From Rhodospirillaceae bacterium (GTDB lineage: Bacteria; Pseudomonadota; Alphaproteobacteria; Rhodospirillales; Rhodospirillaceae), in contig NSIP01000004.1 in NCBI GenBank assembly GCA_002737725.1, forward strand, positions 62,001-126,000: a DNA stretch of 64,000 nt. The letters run 5' to 3'. The notes beneath the pieces were generated by a model. That model was not told where the DNA came from, did no database searches, and saw only the letters and a list, made by a program, of their open reading frames with translations. Numbering within the stretch: the first letter of the stretch is position 1; every line of letters starts with the position of its first letter. Shown piece by piece: positions 27,547 through 35,984 of this stretch. A program made the position numbers and the translations under genes.

Positions 27547-28962
27547 CTACTTCGTCCCCTTGGCGTCTTTATCTGCTTCTGTTGTCGACCCTATCACCTT
27601 GAACCGCACGTCATCATAATGCGCTGTCGGGTCATAGGCAGCTACTTTCAAGCCCAAGGTTTCCGCTGTTAGCTTGCCCATGGTCGATAACAGCTGGTAC
27701 GAGGCGACCAACTGTGTGCGTTGCGCACGCACCAGATTAACGCGCGCATTCAGAAGTTCCTGCTCGGCGTCCAGCACATCAAGAACAGTGCGAGACCCAA
27801 CCTCGGCTTCACGTTGCACGCCTTCCAAAGCGATACTTGAGGCTTCGATCTGCGACTTCAGAGAGACAATGCTGGCGGTCGTGGCTTCGTAAGCTTTGTA
27901 GGCAGCGGTAGAATTTTCGCGCGCATCAAGGCGCGCTTGGTCGGCCTCAAGACGGCGCTGTCCGGCGGTGTGTTTTGATTGCCGTAGTCGGGCATACTCA
28001 GCACCCGCCTGATAAATCGGCACAGTCAATATGGCACGCGCTTGCTTGGTTTCTGCACGTGATTTATCGGCGACGGTATCCCAGCCCTTTTGGTATTGAG
28101 CCTCAAGATCAATCGTGGGCAAAAGATCCGCGCGAGTCACATCGATTCCATCTTGCGCCGCTTGCGCACTGAAATCAGCAGCGACAAATGCCGGGTTAGA
28201 CTTAATGGCAGTATCCACGGCTTCACTCACCCCAGTCGGCAAGCCCTTCGCCACATCAGGCGAGGTCAATGCTTCTGGAGGTTTACCGACTGAATTTTCA
28301 TAGGCTGCGCGCGAACGCGCCAGATCGCTTTCGGCTTGAATCAATGACGCCTTTGATCCTTCAAGACGGGCTTGAGCTTGGGCGACATCGGTTTTGGTGA
28401 TTTCGCCAACGTTAAAGCGATCATTGGTCGCTTCAAATTGGCGCGTCAGCACCTGGACGTTATTGCGTTGCAATTCAACCACGGCCTGATCTCGGATGAC
28501 ATCGATGTAGGCCGACGCCGCATCGAGCAGCACTTGGGCTTCGCTGGACTGCAAGCGCGCGCGCTGTGCCAGCACCTGGGCTCTGGCTTGGCTGGTGCCA
28601 GCAACCGTCTCAAAGCCACGGAATAAGGGCTGACGAACTTGGGCCACAACAGTTTGAGAGGTCCGCAAGGTCGTCCCGCCACCAAATACCGCACCGGCAG
28701 TGGGAACCCCGCTCAGGATTTGGGTTTCCGAACGCGTGCGCGAGACGTTCCCGTTCAAGCTTAAGGTGGGACGCCAGCCCGACAACGCGATGGGCACACT
28801 CTCATCAACGGCACGCAGGGCAGCGCGCGCCGCCAGCAAAGTGGGGTTGTTCTGGTAGGCAAGGCCCAGCGCCTCGTCCAAGGTCTCGGCCTGAGGCGTA
28901 CCGCAGAAAGCAACGGCCGCAACGGTTGAAATCAAAAAGGTTTTAAAAGTTTGAGACATCAT
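27547..28962 (-). CDS. tolC: TolC-family outer-membrane channel
   Basis: Encodes 471 residues from the ATG at 28962; an ATG three codons earlier sits too close to the GAGG ribosome site. The signal peptide ends near FCGTPQA. The mature protein has the two outer-membrane efflux repeats: TLDEALGLAYQNNPTLLAARAALR, LDAASAYIDVIRD, RFNVGEITKTDVAQAQARLEGSKA, and VGSRTVLDVLDAEQELLNARVNLVRAQR. It is the trimeric exit duct for type I secretion and RND/MFS efflux. It lies between pcm and popZ, the conserved alphaproteobacterial position, so it is the housekeeping TolC, distinct from czcC. Confidence 0.95.
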   Translation of the reverse strand: MMSQTFKTFLISTVAAVAFCGTPQAETLDEALGLAYQNNPTLLAARAALRAVDESVPIALSGWRPTLSLNGNVSRTRSETQILSGVPTAGAVFGGGTTLRTSQTVVAQVRQPLFRGFETVAGTSQARAQVLAQRARLQSSEAQVLLDAASAYIDVIRDQAVVELQRNNVQVLTRQFEATNDRFNVGEITKTDVAQAQARLEGSKASLIQAESDLARSRAAYENSVGKPPEALTSPDVAKGLPTGVSEAVDTAIKSNPAFVAADFSAQAAQDGIDVTRADLLPTIDLEAQYQKGWDTVADKSRAETKQARAILTVPIYQAGAEYARLRQSKHTAGQRRLEADQARLDARENSTAAYKAYEATTASIVSLKSQIEASSIALEGVQREAEVGSRTVLDVLDAEQELLNARVNLVRAQRTQLVASYQLLSTMGKLTAETLGLKVAAYDPTAHYDDVRFKVIGSTTEADKDAKGTK

Positions 28963-29236
28963 CTTTGGCATCCTCGCGCGGCCCCAAATTGAGGCGCCGG
29001 TTTAAAATTTTAATGGTGGGAATACTTAACCGAAGGTTGGCCCGCCATCCACCCTAATCACGTAACCAATTGTGACGCCAATTGCGCAAAAAGGTCCTGA
29101 TTTAGTTCAAGTTCTCTGGCGCTACTCACCGATAAAAGTAATCGAGACATGCAAGGCCTTCAGCCTCACCTTACCAATCTTAATTAATCTCACAAAGTGA
29201 ATGAGGAAATATATTTATCCAATTGTATTTATTATA

Positions 29237-29887
29237 TTAAAACACAAAAACTGACTGTTTCTCAAACCCTGGCAGCACCTGGGTGGCGGCGTCGAATTCT
29301 TGGCGTTGGCTATAGGCTGAACCATTGCGCGTCACCAATGTCGCGCGCCCGATGGGGCCTTCGCGTACGACGCAAACCAACCGCCCGCAGTCGGCTAATT
29401 GGTGCTTCAGCGCATCTGGGATCAGGTCGACCGCGCCGTTGATAAAGATTACATCAAAAGGCCCCTGCTCGGGCTTTCCGCGCAGCAGATCGCCGGTCAC
29501 GACGGCGGCATTATCCACACTGAGTTCGGTCAACGTTTTGGCCGCGCGCGCGGCAAGGGTTGTGTCACTTTCCACCGCGACAACAGAACTGGCCATGCGC
29601 GCCAACACCGCCGTGGAATAGCCTGCACCTGCGCCAATCACCATCGCGGTGTCGCTGGTTTGGATGTCGGCTAATTGCAACATCCGCGCCAACACCATGG
29701 GCTCCATAATCACGCGGCCTTGGCCAATGGAGAGGTCTTCATCGACATAAGCGAATTGGCGCTGCTCGAGAGGCAAGAACCGTTCGCGGGGCACATTACC
29801 CATGGCCTCGATCACCAAGGGGTCGGCGACCCGGTTAGTCTTGATCTGACTGGCAACCATGTTACGGCGAGCGGCGGCAAAATCCAT
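29237..29887 (-). CDS. pcm: Pcm, protein-L-isoaspartate O-methyltransferase
   Basis: Encodes 216 residues. It methylates isoaspartyl residues in aged proteins, starting their repair, using SAM. The N-terminus MDFAAARRNMVASQIKTNRV and the motif AMVIGAGAGYSTAVLARMASSVVAVESD (SAM-binding loop) are characteristic, followed by FDVIFINGAVDLIP. In alphaproteobacteria this shorter form upstream of tolC is the rule. The gap to tolC (29 kb, 270 bases) is AT-rich and likely includes the tolC promoter. Confidence 0.93.
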   Translation of the reverse strand: MDFAAARRNMVASQIKTNRVADPLVIEAMGNVPRERFLPLEQRQFAYVDEDLSIGQGRVIMEPMVLARMLQLADIQTSDTAMVIGAGAGYSTAVLARMASSVVAVESDTTLAARAAKTLTELSVDNAAVVTGDLLRGKPEQGPFDVIFINGAVDLIPDALKHQLADCGRLVCVVREGPIGRATLVTRNGSAYSQRQEFDAATQVLPGFEKQSVFVF

Positions 29888-30105
29888 CAGCGCGGTTCCC
29901 TAAATACAGCGGCTAAGCCTCGCGGTTATAAGCGCCAAGGCGTTGAAAAACAACGCGGGCCGTAACGTCCAACCCTGCGACCGAGCGCTTGACCCCCCCT
30001 TGGCCCGCCTCTATAAACCCCTGCCTTTTGGACCGGGCCTTAACATCCTGGGCCAGCGGGCAAAGCTGAGGGCGGCCATCGACATCTGCTTCAATGGCCA
30101 CTTAC

Positions 30106-30179
30106 GGCCGAGTGGTAGAGTGGTCATGCAGCGGACTGCAAATCCGCGTACGTCGGTTCGATTCCGGCCTCGGCCTCCA
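30106..30179 (+). tRNA. tRNA-Cys (anticodon GCA)
   Basis: The cloverleaf is readable by eye: acceptor stem GGCCGAG paired with CTCGGCC, D-arm with TGGTAGAGTGGT, anticodon loop CTGCAAA with GCA, T-loop GGTTCGATTCC, and the encoded CCA at 30177-30179. It is followed 38 bases later by tRNA-Asn, so the two are probably co-transcribed. Confidence 0.95.
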
Positions 30180-30217
30180 ACTTCCGCAAGGGCGTTGACG
30201 ATACTTTGATACCGTGG

Positions 30218-30292
30218 TCCGGCGTAGCTCAGCGGTAGAGCAATCGGCTGTTAACCGATCGGTCGTAGGTTCGAGTCCTACCGCCGGAGCCA
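30218..30292 (+). tRNA. tRNA-Asn (anticodon GTT)
   Basis: Acceptor stem TCCGGCG pairs with CGCCGGA; D-arm GCTCAGCGGTAGAGC, anticodon loop CTGTTAA with GTT, T-arm GTAGGTTCGAGTCCTAC and an encoded CCA at 30290-30292. An imperfect hairpin (GCTTTTC...GAAAAGC, 30297-30329) follows and may end the transcript. No integrase or attachment-site duplication is visible next to it. Confidence 0.96.
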
Positions 30293-30406
30293 TCTCGCTT
30301 TTCTTTAGCGCTTAGCGCTTTCGAAAAGCTGATGTCCCCGAACTTGGCCCGAGGGCCCAGAGCCTGAAACTCCAATATATTCCATGATATTATGTATCGC
30401 CCCTAG

Positions 30407-30426
30407 ACTCCGGCTTTCGCCGGAGT
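30407..30426. repeat. Intergenic hairpin ACTCCGGC-TTTC-GCCGGAGT
   Basis: A perfect 8 bp stem with a TTTC loop, followed by GACG. This word is a common dispersed intergenic repeat in proteobacteria. Its 3' arm ends 12 bases before the ATG at 30438 and contains the only GGAG that could serve as ribosome site for that gene, so the fold may influence its translation. Confidence 0.75.
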
Positions 30427-30437
30427 GACGATTTGTG

Positions 30438-31664
30438 ATGACTTATGTCCCTGCCCCAATGACATCGGCAAGTGTAACTACGGGCAAGCGCATCGCGTTT
30501 CTCTACAATCACGAGGCTGCGCACCAAGTGGCCCACAGCGCCAGCGTGATCACAGCGCTGTTGGACGAGCACCCAGATCTCGAGATCAGTTTGCTCGCCA
30601 CATCAGATGTCTTGATCGAAGCCGTGAGATTGATCTGTGGCCCCGACATCGGCACGCGCTGCCAGATCATCAAGCTTGAGGTGACTGCCTGGCATCGGCC
30701 ATTTTTGAAGGCCATTGATCTCTTCGCACCCATCAGTCGCATCGATTATTTACGCGCCAATACCGCACTACTGGCTACATTCGACGCCATCATTGTAACC
30801 GAGCGCACAAGCTTGCTGCTGCAAAACATCGCGAGCTGCCGACATGTGAAGCTGATTTACCTCAGTCACGGCAGCGGTGATCGCTCGATTGGTTTTGTGC
30901 CCGAACTCGGACGTTTCGATTTAATTTTGCAATCCGGCGAAAAACTGCGCCAACGATTCCTCGACACCGGTGCCGTCGGCCCCGAGCAAATCAAAGTGGT
31001 TGGCGCGCTGAAACTCGACGCCGTTGCCCGCACGCCTGTGGCGCGCGATCGGTATTTCGCCGACGACAAACCTATCGTGCTTTACAACCCACACTTAGAA
31101 CCGCGCCTTTCATCGTGGTACACGATGGGCCTGCAGGTCTTCGATGTGTTTCTCGATAACCCCGATTACAATTTGATCTTCGCGCCCCATGTCATGCTGT
31201 TCCAGCGCCGCGTACAGGTATCGCTGGAATCCTTCACTATCAGGCTGCGCCGCGACCTACCGCAAAAATACGCCGCCGCGCGCAACATTCACATCGACAC
31301 CGGCAGTGCGGCCAGCGCGGATATGACCTACACAAGATTAGCCGATATTTATCTGGGCGATGCCAGCAGCCAGGTATACGAATTCTTGGCCACCAAATTG
31401 CGTCCGTGCATTCACATCAATTCACACCAAGCATCGTGGCGCGATAACCCGGACTATCGCTTCTGGACTTTTGGCCAAGTCATTTCGGCAGCGCATGAAC
31501 TGCCCGCGGCATTGGCCAAGGCGCAGACGGGCCACGCGACGTACCGCGATGTGCAAGCTCAGGCCATCGACGAGACATATTCGCAAACAGCCCAACGGCC
31601 CAGCATACGCGCCGCCGAGGCCATTGAAGAGTTTTTGAAAAAACCACAGAGATCGGAAAATTGA
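30438..31664 (+). CDS. GT-B fold protein resembling CDP-glycerol glycerophosphotransferase
   Basis: Encodes 408 residues from the ATG at 30438 (a GTG one codon upstream is possible). No signal peptide; probably cytoplasmic or membrane-peripheral. The layout is two Rossmann-like halves: KRIAFLYNHEAAHQ, then LIYLSHGSGDRS, ILQSGEKLRQRF, KPIVLYNPHLEPR, and a C-terminal DIYLGDASSQVYEFLATKLRPCIHIN. That last part matches the donor-binding SD/GD-x-SS-x3-E motif of CDP-glycerol glycerophosphotransferases (TagB/TagF superfamily). A role in building a phosphoglycerol or related surface polymer is inferred. A nucleotidyltransferase and a phosphatase gene lie 1.6-3 kb downstream. Confidence 0.7.
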   Translation: MTYVPAPMTSASVTTGKRIAFLYNHEAAHQVAHSASVITALLDEHPDLEISLLATSDVLIEAVRLICGPDIGTRCQIIKLEVTAWHRPFLKAIDLFAPISRIDYLRANTALLATFDAIIVTERTSLLLQNIASCRHVKLIYLSHGSGDRSIGFVPELGRFDLILQSGEKLRQRFLDTGAVGPEQIKVVGALKLDAVARTPVARDRYFADDKPIVLYNPHLEPRLSSWYTMGLQVFDVFLDNPDYNLIFAPHVMLFQRRVQVSLESFTIRLRRDLPQKYAAARNIHIDTGSAASADMTYTRLADIYLGDASSQVYEFLATKLRPCIHINSHQASWRDNPDYRFWTFGQVISAAHELPAALAKAQTGHATYRDVQAQAIDETYSQTAQRPSIRAAEAIEEFLKKPQRSEN

Positions 31665-31666
31665 CT

Positions 31667-32065
31667 TTAGGCTGGCGTCAAAATCATCTGCTCGTGTACT
31701 ACCACCGTGCCAGCCCACATCTCGCGGGCGTCTATTTCAACCTGGCGCACGAAGCCAACGTTATAGTCGGGGTCGCGATGGAATACCGCCAGTTGCTTCA
31801 CACCGGCTGCTTTGCACAGACGCACGCCTTCTTGCCAGGCCGAGTGGCCCCACACCAGGGTCAACGACGGCAAGAACAACATCGCCTGCTTGAGCTTGCT
31901 GACTATAGGCGGGCAGCAGATACGAAGCAGATACGGGATCGAAAGCTGGCAAATCAGAAAAATCTCAATCGCGGGAACGATGAGCGCGTTGCGTGCCAGC
32001 ACGGCCATCACTTGCCCCACATAAGGGCCATCGCTGCCAAAATCTGTGAACAAGAAAATCATCAC
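31667..32065 (-). pseudogene. Chimeric remnant: SAM hydrolase (DUF62) front fused to MBL-hydrolase tail
   Basis: The minus-strand reading starts as a DUF62 SAM hydrolase/halogenase family protein: MIFLFTDFGSDGPYVGQVMAVLARNA. A frameshift near 31955 moves the family sequence to another frame (LPAFDPVSASYLLPAYSQQ, VVLAVVDPGVG). Near 31850 it jumps into the C-terminus of an MBL-fold metallohydrolase: WGHSAWQEGVRLCKAAGVKQLAVFHRDPDY and VEIDAREMWAGTVVVHEQM. The reading frame is open across 132 codons, but the protein would contain a scrambled middle. An internal deletion joining two neighbouring genes is the likely origin. It is convergent with the GT-B gene, 2 bases away. Confidence 0.8.
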
Positions 32066-32123
32066 CGCTCCTCAAACTCGCGGCAGAGTGGTAGCTTAAT
32101 CCAACCTTGAGATGGAGTTTCCG

Positions 32124-33089
32124 ATGCCTGGCTCACCTTTAGTCGCCGTGACACGACGCTTGCCCAAACTGTGCGAGGAGCGCTTAACGCGCAGCTATGC
32201 CGTACGCTGGGGCAATGACGCCATCACTTATACCCCTGACACTTTGGCTGCACATGCAGCCGGAGCGGTTGGCTTGATCGTCAGCCCTGCTGATACGCTT
32301 GATGCCAAAGCCATCGCCAAACTCCCCGCATCGATCAAAGCCCTGCCGACCTTCTCCGTCGGCACAGATCATATCGACCTTCATTCTGCCAAGGCGCGCG
32401 GGATTATGGTTACCAATACGCCCGGCGTGTTGACCGATGCCACCGCCGACATTGCAATGCTGCTTATGCTGGGGGCCATGCGTCGCGGCGGTGAAGGCGA
32501 ACGCCTGGTGCGTTCGGGGGCATGGACCGGATGGCGCCCAACGCAACTCATAGGCAGCCAACTGGGCGGAAAAACACTCGGCATCATTGGCGTGGGCCGC
32601 ATTGGCTTGGCTGTGGCCACACGTGCCAAAGCGTTTGGGATGAACATCATCTATCATAACCGCAGGCCATCGCCTGAAGCACAGACCATGGGCGCAACTT
32701 ATTATGCCTCGGTCGATGCCATGCTACCGTCTTGCCACGTTCTATCGCTACACTGTCCGATGTCACCTGAAACCAAGAACCTGCTGGATGCGCGCAGACT
32801 GTCGTTATTGCCTGCCGGCGCTTTTGTCATCAACACCGCGCGAGGCGGGCATGTGGTGGATGACGCACTGATTGCCGCGTTGCAATCAGGCCATATCGCT
32901 GCGGCGGGGCTTGATGTTTATACGGGTGAACCCCATCTCGACCCACGATATCGTGACCTAGAAAACGTCATGCTGCTACCGCACTTGGGCAGCGCCACTC
33001 TCGAAACACGAATCGCCATGGGCATGATGGTGCTCGATAACTTGGATTCAATGCTCAACGGTCGCGCGCCAGCAAACCCCGTATTTTAA
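32124..33089 (+). CDS. D-2-hydroxyacid dehydrogenase (glyoxylate/hydroxypyruvate reductase type)
   Basis: NAD(P)-dependent oxidoreductase of the D-isomer-specific family, 321 residues from the ATG at 32124, which has TGGAG at a good distance; an earlier ATG at 32112 lacks a ribosome site. Landmarks: SVGTDHIDLHSAKARGI, the nucleotide-binding loop LGIIGVGRIGLAVATRAKAFGM, INTARGGHVVDDALI with the substrate-binding Arg, DVYTGEP with the catalytic Glu, and LLPHLGSATLETR with the catalytic His. Likely reduces glyoxylate or hydroxypyruvate to glycolate or D-glycerate; exact substrate cannot be fixed. It stands as a single plus-strand gene. Confidence 0.92.
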   Translation: MPGSPLVAVTRRLPKLCEERLTRSYAVRWGNDAITYTPDTLAAHAAGAVGLIVSPADTLDAKAIAKLPASIKALPTFSVGTDHIDLHSAKARGIMVTNTPGVLTDATADIAMLLMLGAMRRGGEGERLVRSGAWTGWRPTQLIGSQLGGKTLGIIGVGRIGLAVATRAKAFGMNIIYHNRRPSPEAQTMGATYYASVDAMLPSCHVLSLHCPMSPETKNLLDARRLSLLPAGAFVINTARGGHVVDDALIAALQSGHIAAAGLDVYTGEPHLDPRYRDLENVMLLPHLGSATLETRIAMGMMVLDNLDSMLNGRAPANPVF

Positions 33090-33236
33090 TTCTGTCTCGA
33101 AGATTCCCATATCAGTATGACCTCACCACTAAAGTATTGGGTACCTGAATAAGCTTGCCAATTAGCAGGATTAAGGCAAGCTAACATTTAACGGTTGCCC
33201 CGACGTTGGGGCGACGACTTTTAGCAGGCGCGCTTC

Positions 33237-34001
33237 ATGTCTGGCTTCACAGCGCTGGTACTCGCGGGCAAACGCAAAAATACGGGCGACGGTCTCAATA
33301 CCGGCGACACGTTGAAAGCCTCCATGTCGATGTGCGGAATTTCGATGATTGATCGCGTGATCGCAGCCCTGACCAACAGCAAAAATATCTCACGCATTAT
33401 TGTCTGTGGCCCACCCGAGTTGGGATCGTGGCCGGGGGTGACTTTCTGTCCCATGAGCACTTCACCCGCCCGTAGTCTTTCAAGTTTTCTTGAAAGCCAA
33501 GTGGACTGTTTTCCTCTGCTTGTAACCGCCGCCGATCATGCCCTTCTCACGCCGGAAATGATCGATCATTTTTGTGAGAAGACCCTCGCGCAAGGCACTG
33601 ACTTCACGATTGGCATGGCCAATAAAGCCATGGTGCTTGCAGCTTATCCTAAGACCACGCGCACGGGCTTCCCATTTCGTGACGGAACATGGTCGAGCTG
33701 CAATTTATTTGGCGCGACATCGGACAAGGTCGCAGGCGCAGTTCAGTTTTGGCACTTCGTCGAGCAAAATCGCAAAAAGCCATGGAAAGTGATTGGCGCA
33801 TTTGGGTGGCTGACACTGTTGGGTGTGCTGTTGCGCGTATGGACCGTCAAGACCGCGCTTAAACACGGTGGCGAGCACTTTGGAATTACCGTTTCACCAG
33901 TGATTATGCCGTGGGCACAGGCTGCCATTGATGTTGACACGCTGAGCGACAAATCATTGGCGGAAGAAATTTTGGGTGCGCGCGCGCTGCCCGCAGAATA
34001 A
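33237..34001 (+). CDS. MobA-like NTP transferase domain protein
   Basis: Encodes 254 residues. The start FTALVLAGKRKNTGDGL resembles the nucleotide-binding loop of the MobA/GlmU-like nucleotidyltransferases, but Lys replaces the usual Gly-Gly pair after LAG. LLVTAADHALLTPEMIDHF matches the D-x-P/H-loop region that binds the metal. A hydrophobic stretch near residue 190 (VIGAFGWLTLLGVLLRVW) may be a membrane-contacting helix. Such proteins can activate sugars, polyols or inositol phosphate as CDP/GDP derivatives. It is convergent with the HAD-IB phosphatase gene, and a glycerophosphotransferase-like gene lies upstream, so a lipid or polymer pathway is plausible. Confidence 0.7.
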   Translation: MSGFTALVLAGKRKNTGDGLNTGDTLKASMSMCGISMIDRVIAALTNSKNISRIIVCGPPELGSWPGVTFCPMSTSPARSLSSFLESQVDCFPLLVTAADHALLTPEMIDHFCEKTLAQGTDFTIGMANKAMVLAAYPKTTRTGFPFRDGTWSSCNLFGATSDKVAGAVQFWHFVEQNRKKPWKVIGAFGWLTLLGVLLRVWTVKTALKHGGEHFGITVSPVIMPWAQAAIDVDTLSDKSLAEEILGARALPAE

Positions 34002-34010
34002 AGTTTGCCT

Positions 34011-34655
34011 TCATCTCCAATCACAAATCCTCATCCCTTGAGCACTGGCGCATTGCCGGAGCTTACCATTGGGATTGACCGCCACCCCCTCGCCCGCCCA
34101 CACCATCAGTGGCCAGTCACTATGGTGATCGGAATAGACGATCGCTTTTCCTTCGATAGGCCCCAACGCCGCTTGCACCATCGCCAGCTTATCGGGGCCG
34201 TAACAGTTTGAGCCTAAAATCCGTCCCGTCAGACGACCATCGTTGCCAATCTCAACCCGCGTGGCCAAAACCTTTTCAATCCCCAAAGCGCGCGCAATGG
34301 GAACAGCGTAGATATCGTTGCTGGCGGTGGCCAAAACAACCATATCCCCCTGACGCTGATGTTGGGCAATGGCGGCCAATGCGCCTGGTCGGCATCGGCG
34401 CGGAACCCATAAAGCAATAAACGCAGCATTTACTTCGGCAACCAATTCGGCAGATTGCCCCGCCACCACGCACCACAACATCACTTGCTTCAGTTGCTTG
34501 CGGGTGTGGAGGTTGAGTATGTATGCCAGCACTGCGATGAGAATAACCGGCAGCGCCATCACCCGCCACGGCTGACGGCGCACAAATCCAAAAAGCCAGG
34601 GCGTAAACGTGCCCTGCGTTGTAACGGTGCGGTCCAGATCAAAAATCGCTATCAT
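34011..34655 (-). CDS. HAD-IB family phosphatase
   Basis: Encodes 214 residues of the HAD superfamily, subfamily IB, the group of phosphoserine and phosphatidylglycerophosphate-type phosphatases. Motif I IFDLDRTVTTQGTF carries the nucleophile Asp, motif II LATASNDIYAVPIARALGI the Thr/Ser, and motif IV is YSDHHSDWPLMVWAGEGVAVNP. A hydrophobic segment near residues 25-50 (WRVMALPVILIAVLAYILNL) is typical of the cap of membrane-associated members. The substrate is unknown; its convergent partner, 9 bases away, is the NTP transferase. Confidence 0.85.
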   Translation of the reverse strand: MIAIFDLDRTVTTQGTFTPWLFGFVRRQPWRVMALPVILIAVLAYILNLHTRKQLKQVMLWCVVAGQSAELVAEVNAAFIALWVPRRCRPGALAAIAQHQRQGDMVVLATASNDIYAVPIARALGIEKVLATRVEIGNDGRLTGRILGSNCYGPDKLAMVQAALGPIEGKAIVYSDHHSDWPLMVWAGEGVAVNPNGKLRQCASAQGMRICDWR

Positions 34656-34882
34656 GGGCTTTATCCCTGAACTCCTTAATCTCTTTAATCTCGGCCTCCG
34701 TCGGGATAACAGCTTGGTATGGGAGCCAACGACGTTGCGCCACCATCAACTCGCAACCCCGCACTTGATGAAGGGTCCATCATTATATTGCGCCTCTATG
34801 GCGCGTTCCCGCCGCCTGCAAGCGCGCGAGGGACGCTTGATAAGGGTTTCCTATTGCAGCGCAATAGCCCAAAGCAGGCACC

Positions 34883-35359
34883 TTAACGAGGTGCAACTGC
34901 TGCTGTGGCCGCAGGAACAGCATCCGCAGCCGCTTCTCCATTGCGGGGCTTATTGGAACCAACATACGCCTGGGCGCAATGATCGAGGCAATAGGGCTTG
35001 CCTGGGTAAATGGACTTACCACAGAAGTGGAAATCCTCGTGCTTCGGATCGCCGATGGGCCAACGGCAGGTGTTATGCGTCAGATCCGTCAAGGTGAATA
35101 TCTTGGCTGGCTGCTTCTTGGGAGGTGCGGGTGCAGCTGCAACACCGCCAGCAGCCGCAATCGCGGCAGCATTAGGGCGTTTGATGGGCGATGGGCGGCC
35201 CTTCAAACCCAAACGGTGGGCTTTGCCGACAACAGCGTTCTTCGACACGCCCAAGCGCTTGCCGATTTCGCCGGTGGTCAGGCCTTCTGACCACAGCTTC
35301 CTCAGCTTGCCGATCTTCTCGTCATTCCACATCGACGTGGGATCCGGGCTTGTGTTCAT
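34883..35359 (-). CDS. gcrA: GcrA cell-cycle regulator
   Basis: Encodes 158 residues. GcrA is an alphaproteobacterial transcription factor that works with sigma-70 at promoters carrying methylated GANTC sites. The N-terminal helix-turn-helix MWNDEKIGKLRKLWSEGLTTGEIGKRLG, SKNAVVGKAHRLGLKGRPSP is the defining part, followed by an Ala/Pro-rich linker and the C-terminal sigma-interacting domain with conserved cysteines and histidines (TDLTHNTCRWPIGDPKHEDFHFCG, PGKPYCLDHCAQAY). The start could be 35359 or the internal ATG 27 bases later. Its presence excludes Rickettsiales. The 34656-34882 stretch downstream shows no gene on either strand that I trust. Confidence 0.95.
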   Translation of the reverse strand: MNTSPDPTSMWNDEKIGKLRKLWSEGLTTGEIGKRLGVSKNAVVGKAHRLGLKGRPSPIKRPNAAAIAAAGGVAAAPAPPKKQPAKIFTLTDLTHNTCRWPIGDPKHEDFHFCGKSIYPGKPYCLDHCAQAYVGSNKPRNGEAAADAVPAATAAVAPR

Positions 35360-35473
35360 GGGCCGTCGGGCTTTCTGGCTAAAGTGAATCAGGTTGATAG
35401 GAGCTTGATTGCGCGGAACTTAACCCCGCGCACAGCCTGAGTCTACTGTTCGCAACAACATGAGAGATTGTAG

Positions 35474-35812
35474 TTAGCCTTTCAGGATAGGCTCTTCGAG
35501 GGCAAACAATCCTTTGGGGTCTTCGATCTCTAAAACCCATAGATCGGGGTCGTATTTGGCCTGTCGTTGCAAATAGGCATCGGCTTCGGGTTCTTTGACC
35601 GCGCCGTTCGGGAATGCGCTCATCCAGACGGAGGCACCGTTCGGGTCAGCCACCGGGCTGAAGACCTCGCAGCCAGCACCATGTCGGTTGATCTTGAGGA
35701 TCACGGTGCCCGATTCAGCCTCGCCTTTGCGCACGACCGCGGTCATGAGCCCAAGGCCGTTTGCACGGCGCAGCCAGGCTTGCACCCGCAGTTCAGATTT
35801 CAAGCGAACCAA
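35474..35812 (-). CDS. DUF1491 family protein
   Basis: Encodes about 112 residues. I prefer the TTG at 35812, with GGAGG five bases upstream; the GTG at 35818 would overlap that ribosome site. The sequence RLKSELRVQAWLRRANG, VVRKGEAESGTVILKINRH and EADAYLQRQAKYDPDLWVLEIEDPKG is characteristic of DUF1491, a small cytosolic protein restricted mainly to alphaproteobacteria. Its function is unknown. It lies 114 bases upstream of gcrA on the same strand. Confidence 0.9.
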   Translation of the reverse strand: MVRLKSELRVQAWLRRANGLGLMTAVVRKGEAESGTVILKINRHGAGCEVFSPVADPNGASVWMSAFPNGAVKEPEADAYLQRQAKYDPDLWVLEIEDPKGLFALEEPILKG

Positions 35813-35984
35813 GCCCACCTCCAGAAATCGGCCTCATTATCGATCATAAGGCCTGCTATTAGCCAATTTGTTTATTATGCAAGTTAGGCGCAGTTAAAGA
35901 TTGGGGTTTAACATGACCACCCAACGCTTGGTTCGCAAGGGCAAGGCGGGAGGTCAGTGCAAGATTGGGGGCGGGGGAAATCAT

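Noticed and set aside
30106-30292. tRNA-Cys/tRNA-Asn as an integration site of a genomic island
   Set aside because: No integrase and no repeated tRNA 3' end were seen in the following sequence.
31667-32065. A genuine new fusion enzyme of SAM hydrolase and MBL domains
   Set aside because: The DUF62 part leaves the open frame near 31955 and the MBL part lacks its metal-binding N-terminal half, so no complete active site could form.
34609-35097. Plus-strand open frame of 162 codons overlapping gcrA and the HAD gene start
   Set aside because: Mostly antisense to gcrA, with low-complexity composition and no motif.
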